From Metellina segmentata (lineage: Eukaryota > Arthropoda > Arachnida > Araneae > Tetragnathidae): a stretch of DNA of 64,000 bases. This document shows, one piece after another, positions 1-11,152 of this stretch. The stretch spans positions 123,639,967-123,703,966 of the forward strand of contig OX375881.1 of NCBI GenBank assembly GCA_947359465.1, read 5' to 3'. Numbering within the stretch: the stretch's first letter is position 1; each line of letters begins with the position of its first letter. Both the position numbers and the translations under genes were made by a program. The notes under the pieces are model-generated. The model saw only the letters and a program-made list of their open reading frames with translations. It did no database searches and had not been told where the DNA came from.

Positions 1-522
1 TCTAATTTATTAAAAATATTAGATTAGTTGTCCTTATTAACTGTCGCAAAGGATTTTGTATTTCCTTATCTCCCGGCAAAATTTGTAATTAATCATCACT
101 TTCGTAAGAAGGAATATCAAATGCCTAAGAATGGCTTTAAGTCTTATCCACCAGATGATGGAAGGGGTTAATGAAATTTATGAGTACGTGTATTTAATGA
201 GTTTATTCAGTAGTAATCCTCATCTAATTAAGTTAGTATTTCATTAAATTGTCACGCATGTTAGCTGTGTCAGGAGAAATGTCGAATTAAGAAAGATAAA
301 GTAAGTTGGAATCGAAACGTGAGAATTTAATACTTTAAAAAATAAAATAAATTTTATACCGGTAGTTAAATATTTATTGGTCGGGTTTAATTATTTACTT
401 CAATTTTTACAAGTTTTGTTTTCATTTTATTCCCTTTGTACTCAAAACAATATTTTCGGATGTTTGAAAAAGATTGAGGGATTGGAAGACCGAAGCTGCC
501 GTATATCTCCGACTTAATTGGG

Positions 523-627
523 TATTTTTTTAAATTAAGGTTACACTGGAGCAACACAACAGGCGTTTGGTAACGGTCTGGGATCAACCCCGAAGGAAAA
601 CACCACGTCATTTCGAACCACGGTCAG
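523..627 (-). repeat. tRNA-derived SINE, 3' body fragment
   Basis: Matches the body of the SINE family best preserved at 43334-43650: the tail, the 'gagcaacacaac' block, the 'gggatcaaccc' block and 'gaaccacggtcag' occur in the same order on the minus strand. The tRNA-like head is absent, so this is a truncated copy. Confidence 0.7.
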
Positions 628-671
628 TTGGGAATATTGACGAACAAATACTATCACACATTCCCATGCCC

Positions 672-953
672 ATTGGGGCACCGGTAATCTGGATGGAAGA
701 GTAGCGGATTAGTAACCGAAGGGTTCCGAGTACGAATCTCGCCAAACACTGTCATATACAGAAGCTGGTGCACGTCAAATCCTTCTAGACCTCAAAAGTC
801 CTTACTCATAAATACCAGTGCGTGGTGTCGAAATCAGGAGAGTGGGGTCCAGAAAATGTCTTGGTGTTTCTTCATATCTTTCCCTTCGATATTGATCCCT
901 GTCTGTCGCCAGTAGTCCGGTTTTTTGCTGCAGTGTGACGTTAATTAAAAACA
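672..953 (+). repeat. tRNA-derived SINE, divergent near-full-length copy
   Basis: Head with a decayed B box ('gttccgagtacgaatctcg'), then the family body ('ctggtgcacgtcaaat', 'ggagagtggggt', 'atctttcccttc') and the terminal 'gacgttaattaaaa'. More diverged than the copies at 20 kb and 43 kb, hence older. Confidence 0.65.
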
Positions 954-984
954 ATATCAAAATATACATTCCTAGTGTCGTGAG

Positions 985-1062
985 ACAGTTCCAGTTTAAC
1001 CCACCAAAGGCTATCGACAAGATATCTCGTCCATCAAGATTCGACCCATTTCGCTAATGAGA
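985..1062. repeat. Degenerate satellite, left remnant
   Basis: Contains 'caagatatctcgtccatcaa' and 'tttcgctaatga', motifs that recur at 7898-8060 and 18909-19135. It abuts the Tc1 left end, so the Tc1 element probably inserted into this satellite and separated it from the block beginning at 7898. Confidence 0.45.
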
Positions 1063-1127
1063 TACACTACCCTACACTAATGGACCGGACAGCAAGATGT
1101 GATGGTATAAGGGAAATAATACATGCT

Positions 1128-1302
1128 TTAATAGGGGGATGGTCCCCCACCTGCTGCAATGACACTAGCAACCATTCTGGGCATACTTTCAACGGGGTTT
1201 CGATACAGCTGTGGGTATTTGTGTCCATTCCTGCTGCAAGAATGTCGCCAGCTCAACTGTAGATTTCGGACGTGGTTCCCTGGTCCGTAAGCGTAGCTCT
1301 AA
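1128..1302 (-). pseudogene. Tc1-like transposase, C-terminal fragment
   Basis: The minus strand encodes the usual C-terminal tail of Tc1 transposases: an LR.R.RE.RP stretch, 'LQQEWTQIP', then after a frame change 'ESMPRMVASVIAAGGGPSPY' and a stop. It continues directly from the middle fragment at 7603-7895 once the inserted Harbinger-like element is set aside. At least one frameshift near 1195 disables it. Confidence 0.75.
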
Positions 1303-1338
1303 GGGCCAGTTTACGATTCTGCGTATGTCCAACTGCGT
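1303..1338 (+). repeat. Left terminal inverted repeat of the Harbinger-like element
   Basis: About 36 bp, pairing with 7564-7599 in inverted orientation; the inner 30 bases appear identical. Confidence 0.65.
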
Positions 1339-1339
1339 C

Positions 1340-4300
1340 GGTTGCGTCGAACCAATGATAGAGGAGAACCACGTGATTGACAGATGGGCGGGATCACGAA
1401 GCCTCTCTGCAAAGCAACGCAAGCGCTAAATTTGGTACTTCATCAGATCCAACTCTCGACGCACATACGCAAGCACACGTGACTTGTTGACGAATCAAAA
1501 TCGAACATCTAATGTTTTGATTCAATCGAATAAACTAAACATCGCCATTACCGAACCTTATAGTGAGTCTGAGTTGCTGACTGTGGAAGTTTAAAAAACA
1601 TTATAAAACGCTGGGCATGCGTTATGTACGAATTTGACTTCGAAAGAGACGGGCAGCTGTCGCAAAGGCCTTGGGAATTCCTTGTAAGTACATGTATTTA
1701 CACTAATCTTTAATTTGCATTGCAATATGTCTATATTTTGTTTACCTAGTTTCATCCGAAATAATAAAACCTCTTAGTTTATGCTAGTGAAAAATTGTTT
1801 TCGAAGTTGATTTGTTGTGTAGCTTTTATTTCAACGTTTATGAGCGATTTTTAAGTTTATTGGCAAATTAAAGTGAGCGATAGAAAAGCGCTGTAGAAAT
1901 AGCTGTTTATTTTTTATAACTGAAACTATTGTGGTCGTAAACATTTGTGGATGTAGGAAACTTTTGTTGTTTAATTATTCCATTCCACCTCCTCTTTTGA
2001 CCAATAATTGTTACTTTCCCAACCTCACAAAACACAACACTTGAACTTCTACTAAAGGCCTTAGTTAAGAGGAAATGTACAAAAAACTTCATCTGTTTTT
2101 TTATGTGCAAATGTTCTTTCCCTGAGATTGAGGTGCCTTCGTTTCTCGGAGGCTTTACCCACAGTTAGCTACCTGCCAGTTGTAGGCAGCATAGGTTCTA
2201 TTTCTCCCTAGGTGTATTTCCCTCTTTGGTATCAGTAAAACCTTTGTGTATGTACATTACTTGACATGTATTCACAGCGCATTTAACGGTGCAGCCAAAT
2301 ATGGCCCTTGCACCGTTGAAACCTAACCAAACCCTGAGATTTGTTTTCAGTTTTCCTAGTGATAATGTTTGATGACCAAAATCCTTCAGTTCGCTACTTT
2401 AAACAGAATAATCTTCATTAATTTTTCTACTGATAGTTTTTTGGTTTTAGTTCAAGTCTTATGACAACCCCTATACATAGGCTTTCAACAAAGACTGAAA
2501 ATTTCTTGGTTTAGTCAGAATAAATTATACTTTCTTTTGCCACATTTTTTTTTTGTCTTTTTTCTGCATTCAAAGATTTTGTTGAACGAACCGGCACAGC
2601 CACCGAAAGCATCATTTCGATTCACAGCCCGAATAGCCACTGCACTGGAAGAACGAGACTGCAACAAATACCAACAAATTTCCACTTTTGAAAGCTTTAC
2701 CGCACAATTATGACTGGAAACCAGTTAACCGAAAAGTACCTTCTGAGTAAAATGTATTATCAATTTTCTTGTGGTGGATTTGTATCAGTACAAATGGCAT
2801 CAAGAGGGATTTCTTTGTCGAAAGCAATAAAATCAAAGGAAATTATGGCGCTGCAAACTACCAAATGTAATGGGCTCACTTGAAATCCACTACCCTTGCA
2901 AGTCAAAGAAAGTACATGTATTCGCATGATAGGTTAGGTTTTGGTTCTCGAACCCGCTTTTCACAAAATAAACTTCATGATGCTTAACACAAGGAAGAAC
3001 ACCTCATTTGGACTGTAGCTTATTTGTTTCTTACTCTGAGAGCTGAAACCGCTCGATGGCTTCTCAAGAACACACCAACAGTTAAAACCTTTCCAACAGA
3101 TGACGCTTCTGGTGTAAACAGCACTTATTTGGAGAAACCTTAAAAATTTTGAATTTTAATTCCTGTGTCAACTAATTGGTTGTAATTTTTTTTTTTTACA
3201 GAATAATATCCAACTTCATAAGGGCACTGGGAAGTCACAATTCTTCAAAAAATCGAATTTTTGATTTCAATTGCATTTAATAGAGGGTACCAATACGAAT
3301 CGATTGATGTATCACTTATTATGTAAAATGCATTTTAAGTTACTAAAATTTAATTTTGAAATTATCCTTTTTGGTTTCGGTTTCAGGTTTCAATTTTGCC
3401 GACAATGAATTATATTTTTTTAAATATTTTATATTTTGAGTATATTTTTGTATAATAATATATTTTAATCGATTGGTAGCAGGTTTAACTGCGACTGTTA
3501 TTATATTTAACCGCAAATTTTGTTTACTTGTGCTTTGGAAAGTTCTTATCGATAAGGTAAGGAGATGCTTTTTTGTCGTTTTCTCAAAATGATAAATTTT
3601 CATCTTCAGGTGCGCTCTGTGAAAAAACTATTAAAGCTATCAGTCTGAAATTTTGCATACACATGTATTTCTATTAGGCAACTATGCTAAAATATAAACT
3701 ATTGAGGAAATATGAACAGAATTTTTTTTAATGGGTGATTAGTAGGTATAAAATCATAAAATTTTCATAAGCTGATTTAAATTGTGTCTAAAAATTTTTT
3801 TTCCTCGTTATTTTCAACAAAAAATATTTTTTTATGAATTCAAAAACATTTCTAGTGATAGGGAAAAAAGTTGCTAGTCAATATGTATTAAAGTTTTTTT
3901 ACAGAGCGCACCCAAAGTGAACTCACTGTATTGAATTTTTTTTTACCGAGTTCTATACAAATGCTCTCTACAAAATATTTTTACTTTTAAAATTTTTATT
4001 TTTTAGCTTGAATTAGTTTTAAAAGGCATTACAAACATGTGTACAAAAATTTATATTGGTACTTATAATAGCTTAAATTTTATATGCATTAGAATATTGG
4101 TCACATTTTCATGATTTCTGGCCTTTGATGACTTAAGTGATATGAAAGTACATCCAGGGACAGATGTTCAATGGAAATGCTGTAGCAAGACAGAAGATGC
4201 TGCAATACTGAGCAGTTCTCTTACAAAAGGTCACTCATTATTTTCTTAAAATATGGTTTGTTTAAATAATTCTGGTAATATTTAAAATTTGTCGTGTCTA

Positions 4301-7300
4301 AAAAAAAACACAAAATTTAGTACCGTTTTGTACTGTAAATGCATAAAGTGTGAGATTCTTGTATGGAAACGCTGGCAATATTCTACTTTGTCACAAGATC
4401 AGTCACTTTCTGAGAAATTAGCAATGTTCGAAGAACATGAAAAGTTAAGCCTATAAAAGAGTGGTGCCAAAAACTGTTCCGGAGATAAGGGACACGAACA
4501 ATACGTTTATAAAGTAATAACACTATATAAAATAATCATTCATAACTTAACATTTTTATAATATTTATGTTTGTAATTCGAAACTAGTGTCATTTTATGG
4601 ACGATGAGTTGCAATGCATTTGATGTATATCTGTTGGTGAGAAAACATTTCTTTGTATGTTTACAAGGTTAATTACTATACTCTGCTTCCCCCCCCCCTT
4701 CAATACATTTAATATTTTACCATAGGTGACAAATATATCTTGTGAGTACTCAGTATCATAATTTTTCATCTACTCTGGCAATGTGTCTAGAATTTACATG
4801 TAACTCCTTAAAAGCTCTGTTTTCAGCGAGTGATTGTGTGAAACTTTGAAACATCCTTGAATACCTATCAAATCAAGACATAGTAACTAAAATTGATTCT
4901 TCTGTAAAATTTCTATCCCAAATTTGAAAAACAATGTGCTCTCCATGTTAAAAGTGATATAAAACTAAATGTTGATTAATTCAGTTTTTAAAATGTTGCT
5001 ATTTAAGTTTTTATAATCTTATTACACCAGGATAGTAATCAATATATTGCGTAAAACTGTTTAAAGTTAGTGTTGTAAGTTGTTATATAAAATGTATAGT
5101 GTAGAGGTGGCTGGTGCACCTTAAATCTGTCGTGGCTTAAAGTCCTCACGTTTGGTTGGAGTGAAAGTTTGGAGAGTGGGGTGCCAGCTCGGATGTTACT
5201 TCGTCATGTGACCATCGTTCAAAATTACATGACGATACACCGAATGGCTTAGTCTGAGACAGTGGTTACTAGTTGAATATAAAACATACTCCACTCCTAG
5301 TTTAATAAAATTTCTTTTTGAGTTATTCAGAAAGTCGATAATTAACTTACAGTGCGATTTCATGTTTAATACCATTTATCAAAAAGTTAGTATCCATAAG
5401 ATGAATTTCATGACCAGTGGTATTTGCATTTTGTTTATTTCATTTTATGTTTCAGACTTTATTCTTTAAAGAAGAGAAAGAAGCTAACTTCTGAAAGATA
5501 TCAATTGCTCTGTCAATGGCGAAAGAATACACTTGAGCTACATGATAGTTTTGTAAACTCCATGGGCATCATTCAAATGTATACAATTGCACCCCTGCTT
5601 ATATTGATAGATTTATAATTAAATAAATTTAATGCAAAGAATTTCTTGTGTGTATTTTTTATTATTCATAATCTAGTATCTAGTACTAGTACTAGTTCCA
5701 TTTTAAAATTTACAAGTTTTGTATGTAATATAATTTCGAGTCAAAAATGCAGAAAAAGAATAAAATAATTTTTTTAAATACTTGTATTAAATAAAGGGAA
5801 ATTATATTTGCTTACTAATTACTTCTTAATGTTTCAGGTAAATATTTAAAATAGCACATTACATGCATCATTTTACATTTATTATTCTCATCTGTGTCTA
5901 CTTCACTTGTATTTTGCCACCTATCCATTTTATAAATTGAAAATATTTGCTCAGTGAAAGACATTCAAACCAAGTATAATATTAAACATAAGTAACTTAA
6001 ATTTTTTTGAATATTTAATAGGAAGTTTACATGAAATATTCAATTGCATTGTTCTTGTGCCTATTATCTTATATATTTAAATTATATTAAGTATTAAACA
6101 ATGCTGATAAGATTGAATATGCAAGATACACAAATCATAAAAGAGAGGACATAGTAATATTTTGAAAAAACTAAATCTAAAGGATTAAATTATTAAAAGA
6201 ACTTGGTTACCATATACATGTGTAGTATGCATAAATAAATTTCTTGAAATAGAAACACAGTAATTTTCCTAATGTAGTGAGTTGACTCAAGAAACGGATA
6301 TTCTTAAGTACAATTAAAACCCTCAGTACAAAATAACATTTCTATTGAAAATAAATTAATTACGTAATATACAATTGGAAAATGTTTCGCTGACTAATTC
6401 AATACTTCCCAACATTCAAGGTGTGTTTAGTTCATTGATAAAATTCAATCCACCGAGAAATATCAAAGATGAAAATTTAGTTGGAACAAAAAATATAATC
6501 ACTCGAGTTTTAAAAAAATCTTAGGCAGAAATGTGGAATGCTAACAATTTTGAATTTATTGCACAAATCAAATGATAAAATATGCATACTCCAATTCATT
6601 AAAGCTTACTTTATTCTGTTTAATGTGAATATAAATGAAAAAAAAATGTAGATCTTACAAAGGTTGATACAAATTTTCAGGGAAATGAGGTTTGTATGGA
6701 TAGCTAAATTTTTGTTCAGTGGTTGGCTGGATTAAAATATAATGAGCAGTGTGAAATAATCAATCAGATTTTTTAAATTTCTTTAGGCTCTATACACTGT
6801 TTTTACAATAATTATATATAAATTTGTTAAATAAAAAATTGAGTTTGTGACATGGTAAATCAAGATATACTTAATATTTGTTTAACTTTAAAATACAAGT
6901 TGACATCCTACATAGTTTTCCTTGAGTAAATTACATCATCATGTTGACAAATTTATCAGTAAGTGTAAGTGGCAGACCTAAACTATGGTGTGAGAAGTAG
7001 AATAGAGGACAGAGAAATAATCAGACTATAGTAAATTCTAATATTAAAGGCTCAAAAAGGAAAAAAATATTTTAAAACAAATTATTCATCTAACTTAATT
7101 TCATTTTGGTTTTTAATGCTCTGATTAAATTTAAAACTTAGTCTCAGTTTAAAGTAGATAGTTATTTCGGAAAGAAAAGAGTTTTAATGTTAATTTATCT
7201 GAGTGTTCACAATCAATACAATATTTTTTAGAAATCGAGATTTATTTGTTTATTCTAATTTTGGTTTTGTTCTTAGTTAAAAGTTTTACAAAGTGTTTTT

Positions 7301-7560
7301 AATTTCGCAATGTCCCAAGTACCTACAAAAATGTCTCCCGTGGAAAAAGAAAAAAAAACAACGGTTCTCAAAATTGGTTAAAGTAAACAAGACGGTAGAA
7401 AAAAAAACGCTCGTAAAAAATACTGAAATGGATCAAGAAAGCGACCGAAAAGTAAACACGTCATCTAGTGTGCATAATCGAAAGCTGGTTTTCTCGTTCC
7501 GACGCAAGCCCATACGCAAAACTGTAAACGACTATCCTCCGCGTATGCGTTAAGGCGGAG
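1340..7560. other. AT-rich interior of the Harbinger-like element, no recognised gene
   Basis: I see no supported coding region in this 6.2 kb. Short open frames exist at 5424-5618 and 7293-7553, but neither shows a family motif. A pyrimidine tract followed by AG at about 3187-3201 resembles a splice acceptor, and an open stretch near 4140-4250 could be a decayed exon. A C-homopolymer lies near 4690. Confidence 0.4.
5101..5245 (+). repeat. SINE fragment (body only)
   Basis: Carries 'ggctggtgcaccttaaatct', 'agtcctcacgtt' and 'ggagagtggggtgccagctc' in family order. It lacks the tRNA-like head and the usual 3' end, and lies inside the Harbinger-like element. Confidence 0.7.
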
Positions 7561-7563
7561 CAT

Positions 7564-7599
7564 ACGCAGTTGGACATACGCAGAATCGTAAACCAGCCT
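7564..7599 (-). repeat. Right terminal inverted repeat of the Harbinger-like element
   Basis: Partner of 1303-1338. Just inside it, 7490-7560 carries further related motifs ('catacgcaaaactgtaaac', 'cgcgtatgcgttaaggcgg'), suggesting subterminal repeats. Confidence 0.65.
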
Positions 7600-7602
7600 T
7601 AA

Positions 7603-7895
7603 CGCGTCACACAAATGTTTTATGGGGTTTTGGTCGAGACTCTGAGCAGGCCAGGGAAGACGTTTTACGTCTATATCTCGATACGTCGTCGTCCTGGAAG
7701 TAAAATTCATTCATCCATTCCACAAAATTGCCAGAGCGTAGAAAAAACCTGATTGTCCAAAATGTTCGAGTAGGCGTCGGTGTTCAATTGACCAGGAATA
7801 ACATGCAAAGGTCCCAGGCCATACCACGAAAAACACCCTCAAACAAGTAGTCGGATTTCATACAAATCTCCTCTGGCGTCCGGTCTAGGGTAGTG
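7603..7895 (-). pseudogene. Tc1-like transposase, middle fragment
   Basis: Minus-strand frames show a GCFSWYGLGPLHVIPG-like block, 'LNTDAYSNILDN', 'LWQFCGMDE', the second catalytic-D region 'FYFQDDD', and 'LPWPAQSLDQNPIKHLCDAL'. In intact Tc1 proteins (DD34E) the last block contains NPIEH; here the catalytic Glu is Lys. Several frameshifts are needed to follow the homology. The reading frame stops at the Harbinger-like insertion and resumes at 1302. Confidence 0.75.
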
Positions 7896-7897
7896 TA

Positions 7898-8060
7898 TGT
7901 CTTCATCGAGATAGTGTCGCTGTTTCGCTAATGACGAGGCAAAGATCTAGTCAATTTTCTAATGGTCGTGATCGTGTTTTCATCTAATGACGAAACATCT
8001 CGTCGTACAAAATCAGGTCCGTTTTGTAATGACCTCTTCGAGACAACCACCACGAGGGTT
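7898..8060. repeat. Degenerate satellite, 40-55 bp period
   Basis: Repeated cores 'gctaatgacgagg', 'tctaatggtcgtg', 'tctaatgacgaaac' and 'ttgtaatgacc', interleaved with 'agatctagtca'. The same vocabulary occurs at 18909-19135. Confidence 0.5.
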
Positions 8061-8833
8061 AAATAAGTGGTGGGGGTGAGTAGCATATCAACGAGGTGGC
8101 ATGTCTCTGCAGAATGTTAGGGTACATTAATTACATCCATATATTGTTCCATCTATGTAGTAATTGCATCTATATGTCATTCTTATATTACGCTATCGTA
8201 CAGCATCTAAAATTATCCATCTCTTGGAGATTATCAAATCCTGATGAGTGAATCTCACCATGCCAATGATTTTGATTCTCAAGCCCATGTACTGTATGCC
8301 AATACTATTGGAAATTGAGGAAAATGGCTGTCTGAAAATGAAGAATATTTTTGTATTTTATTGCAATGATAAGAAACAGAACTTTCTGTTTTGAGGTATT
8401 CCAGATGTAAAGTTTCCAAGGGAATATAAGAACGATGGGTAAAGTATTTTATGCTTCACCAGAACCTAAATATATCTACGGTAGCCAAATAGGTATTCGA
8501 GTTGGCGATAAGACACAATAAAATATTCTTTAGGATTGATGTCTATGAACGACACAAGGGAGTCCCTTGCAGAGGACAGGCTTTTTCTGTCGAGCTAAAT
8601 GTAGGTGGTAGTGTCTGTACTTATTTTAAACGTAACGTCACCTGGATTGTTATTAATGCAATTTCAGTTCATCATGGATACTAACTCCATAGTTTGATGT
8701 ATGATAGTTGATAGCTGGTGTTGATTGGGTCAACGCCAGGTATAAGTAAACCATAGACGTTGCCAAAACAATGGCACTACAACTGAACTAAAAATTTCAA
8801 AAAGTTTTACTTTCTATTGCAAAAAGAAACTAC
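8061..8833. other. No recognised feature
   Basis: Unique-looking AT-rich sequence. Short open frames (for example 8502-8684) show no family resemblance. Confidence 0.4.
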
Positions 8834-9247
8834 ATGGCGAGTTATAGTTTTGTTGATCGAAATTTCAGGCCCAATAAGGTGTGTAAGTTTAGGACGCTCA
8901 GCGTTCTAGAGATTTTGCTGCTTCAGACAAATCAGGTTCCGTCTCGGTATCATGAAGCTCTCAAGTTTTTGTTGCTTTATACGTACAAAGTCGCGTCTGT
9001 TTCCTCAGCAGTTTTGAGAGTTTTACTACTTCATGTCAAATCACATGTTTCCTCAGTTGTCGTGACTGTTTTTAACATAATGGAACGTTCTGTTAATAAC
9101 TTTTACTTCGATGGTTCTAAGAGAACGATGTTGCGAACTGAAAAGAGTTGCGTTGATCTAGAGATTCCAGACGGAATACGATGCTTATATCATGCCACCA
9201 GAGAGTTTCAAGAGTTTTTGTTGCTTGAGGTCTCTCCTGCTTCCTAA
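8834..9247 (+). repeat. Degenerate 54-bp minisatellite with an open frame
   Basis: The core 'gttttgttgcttc' with variants begins at about 8911, 8965, 9020 and 9214, followed in most units by a 'tttcctcag'-like box. The spacing is 54-55 bp for the first three. Because 54 is a multiple of three, the frame stays open for 137 codons; that alone can explain the open frame. I do not call it a gene. Confidence 0.5.
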
Positions 9248-9369
9248 GTAAAAATTAATTTCTATATTCGTTTTTGTGAAGTCGTGAACATCTCGGCTAT
9301 CTAAATACATTCCTGACACCATTGTCTTGTATATATAACAGCCCTGAGGCAGCATAGACCCGTAAACTC

Positions 9370-9650
9370 ATTTGACTATTCTTGCACTCGAAATAAAACT
9401 TCGCTCCCTCGCATCCGAATCCGCTGCGGCGTGCAAATCTCGACGCGTGGAAGGAACTGAATCAGCCCTCCGATAGGCAAAGTCTTCACTACATTCGGGA
9501 GCTGCTGCTTTTGTGGAAGGGTGCGATCTAATTAAGAGGCGCGTGGGCTGACCGAGACATCCATCAGGTGGTCAAGAAAACGTCCCTAATTACGCATGAT
9601 ACAATAATGAGGTAGTGGCGGGAGGGACGGTCCCTCGAGGAATTCAGAAG
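9370..9650. other. Higher-GC, non-repetitive block (possible conserved noncoding element)
   Basis: Contrasts with its AT-rich surroundings, has no long open frame, and contains homeodomain-type cores ('ctaattaaga', 'ctaattacgcat'). Function unknown; this is only a candidate regulatory block. Confidence 0.25.
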
Positions 9651-9817
9651 CTTTTAACTACCACTCCATTATGAGTTTCATTATCTAGGTGCAGATTAAC
9701 TCTTTTCGATATTTCGTGAACACGGCTGTATCGCTCTTTTAGTTTTGATGAATTTATGGTGTGTAGAAGCAGGAACTCTCGCACTGCACGCAATGTGTTG
9801 CAGGCCTCTAGTGACCC

Positions 9818-9998
9818 ATTGATATACCATCTGGTGCGATATATCGATGATTTCTCACAAGAGGCCCATCTTGTGGTGAAATATGTCATCTGGAGATATA
9901 CATCGACATATATCATCGATATATAATATGATAATATACATTGATATGTCGTCCTGTGATATTCATTGATATGTCGTCGTGTAATATACATTGATATG
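9818..9998. repeat. Short imperfect tandem repeat (gatatgtcgtc / catcgatata type)
   Basis: Units such as 'cattgatatgtcgtcctgtg' and 'cattgatatgtcgtcgtgta' recur every 25-30 bp, with older versions upstream ('gatataccatctggtgcg'). Confidence 0.6.
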
Positions 9999-11011
9999 GC
10001 ATTCAAAGTAACGATGAGCAAGCAACAGTTGAGTACAAGAATTGCTCGGTGGACATTGCTATTAGAAGATTTCGACTACGAAATGGAACACCGACCTGGT
10101 TCCCGAATGATGCATGTTGACGCCCTCAGCAGATCCCCAGTTGTGCTGAACATCCAGGACTCTCTTCTTTTGCAAATCAAACATGCTCAAAATCAAGATG
10201 ATGAAGTGAGTGCTATCAAAGAAGTACTTCAAACTAAGCCATATAAGGACTTTTGCTTGAAAGCTGATATTCTCCATAAATTTGTTGATGGCTATGAACT
10301 ACTAGTTGTCCCAGAATCTATGCAAACGGAAATCATAAGGAATGCTCATCAAAAAGGTCATTTTGCTTCTAAGAAAACTGAAGATACTCTTAAGCAACAA
10401 TTTTTTATCCCGAAACTCAAAGAAAAGATTGACAAGTGTGTTGCTAATTGTGTCCCATGCATCTTAACTAACCGCAAATGTGGCAAACAAGAAGGTATGC
10501 TTCACCCCTTACAGAAGGATGACACTCCACTCCACACGTACCATATTGATCATCTTGGTCCTCTAGCCAGCACACACAGAAATTATAAGCACATATTTGC
10601 AGTCATTGATGCTTTTACAAATTTGTGTGGCTCTACCCAACCAAATCCACCGACTGTGCTGAGGTCATCTCTAAATTAGAAACTCAGAAAACTCTATTTG
10701 GAAACCCTACACAAATCATTTCTGACAGAGGCCCTGCATTTTCCTCAAACGACTTTAAAACCTGCTTCTCCGAAGAAGGTATTCGCCATCTCCAAATAAC
10801 TACCGACCTTCCCAGAGCCAATGGACAAGTTGAACGCTGAATTCCATCATTATTGCTATTTTGTCCAAATTATCCATCGACGACCCAACAAAGTGGTACA
10901 CCCATGTGGTTGATGTCCAACAAGCAATCAACTCCACATTTCAAAGAAGCATTAATACAAGTCCTTTCGAACTACTATTTGGTGAACCGTTTCAGAATTT
11001 CTAAGAGGGGT
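9999..11011 (+). pseudogene. Ty3/gypsy pol fragment: RNase H end and integrase
   Basis: Begins in the C-terminal RNase H region ('ARWTLLLEDFDYEMEHRPG', 'HVDALSRSP'), continues into the integrase zinc-binding domain (an HQKGH histidine pair, then CVANC), and the core with first Asp in 'YHIDHLGPL', second in 'IISDRGPAFSS' and Glu in 'ANGQVER'. A frameshift near 10620 and another near 10838, plus lost 5' sequence, make it a dead fragment. The last recognisable piece ('NTSPFELLFG'-like) ends just before the mariner insertion at 11013. No LTR was found nearby. Confidence 0.85.
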
Positions 11012-11012
11012 A

Positions 11013-11077
11013 GGGTAGATCCTGACGAACCAAAATCATATACCAATGGGCAGTCAGAAATGCTTTCCTGACGCGTT
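11013..11077 (+). repeat. Left inverted repeat of the mariner-like element
   Basis: About 65 bp, pairs with 12314-12378. Mismatches are scattered; the best block is 'gaaatgctttcctga'. Confidence 0.75.
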
Positions 11078-11152
11078 AGATGGCGTTGTGCGAAAATCCT
11101 GAGCTTTCGTGTAGGGAATCTTCATTTCGCACAAGAACGCCAAGTTAGTAGG

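Larger units (their letters stand above)
1303..7599. mobile_element. PIF/Harbinger-like DNA transposon, 6.3 kb
   Basis: The left end begins GGGCCAGTTTACGATTCTGC; the right end in reverse complement begins AGGCTGGTTTACGATTCTGC. They match over about 36 bp with three mismatches, all in the first six bases. Each end is flanked by TAA (TTA on the other strand): 1300-1302 and 7600-7602. A TTA/TAA 3-bp duplication is the PIF/Harbinger signature. The host Tc1 transposase frame is continuous across the site. No Harbinger transposase or Myb-like partner could be recognised inside. The interior is AT-rich with a SINE fragment at 5101-5245, so it is either a large non-autonomous element or badly decayed. 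The superfamily call rests on ends only. Confidence 0.6.
1065..7895 (-). mobile_element. Tc1-like element (about 0.53 kb) split by a 6.3-kb insertion
   Basis: Both outer ends read inward as CACTACCCTA followed by GACCGGAC (7 extra bases lie between them in the left copy) and both are preceded by TA, the target duplicated by Tc1/mariner transposons. Only the second half of a transposase lies inside, so this is an internally deleted copy. Removing 1303-7602 leaves about 531 bp. The short imperfect terminal repeat is the weakest part of the call; the transposase homology is clear. Confidence 0.55.

Noticed and set aside
9644..10021. 125-codon minus-strand frame
   Set aside because: Runs through short tandem repeats; Tyr/Ile/His-rich with no domain.
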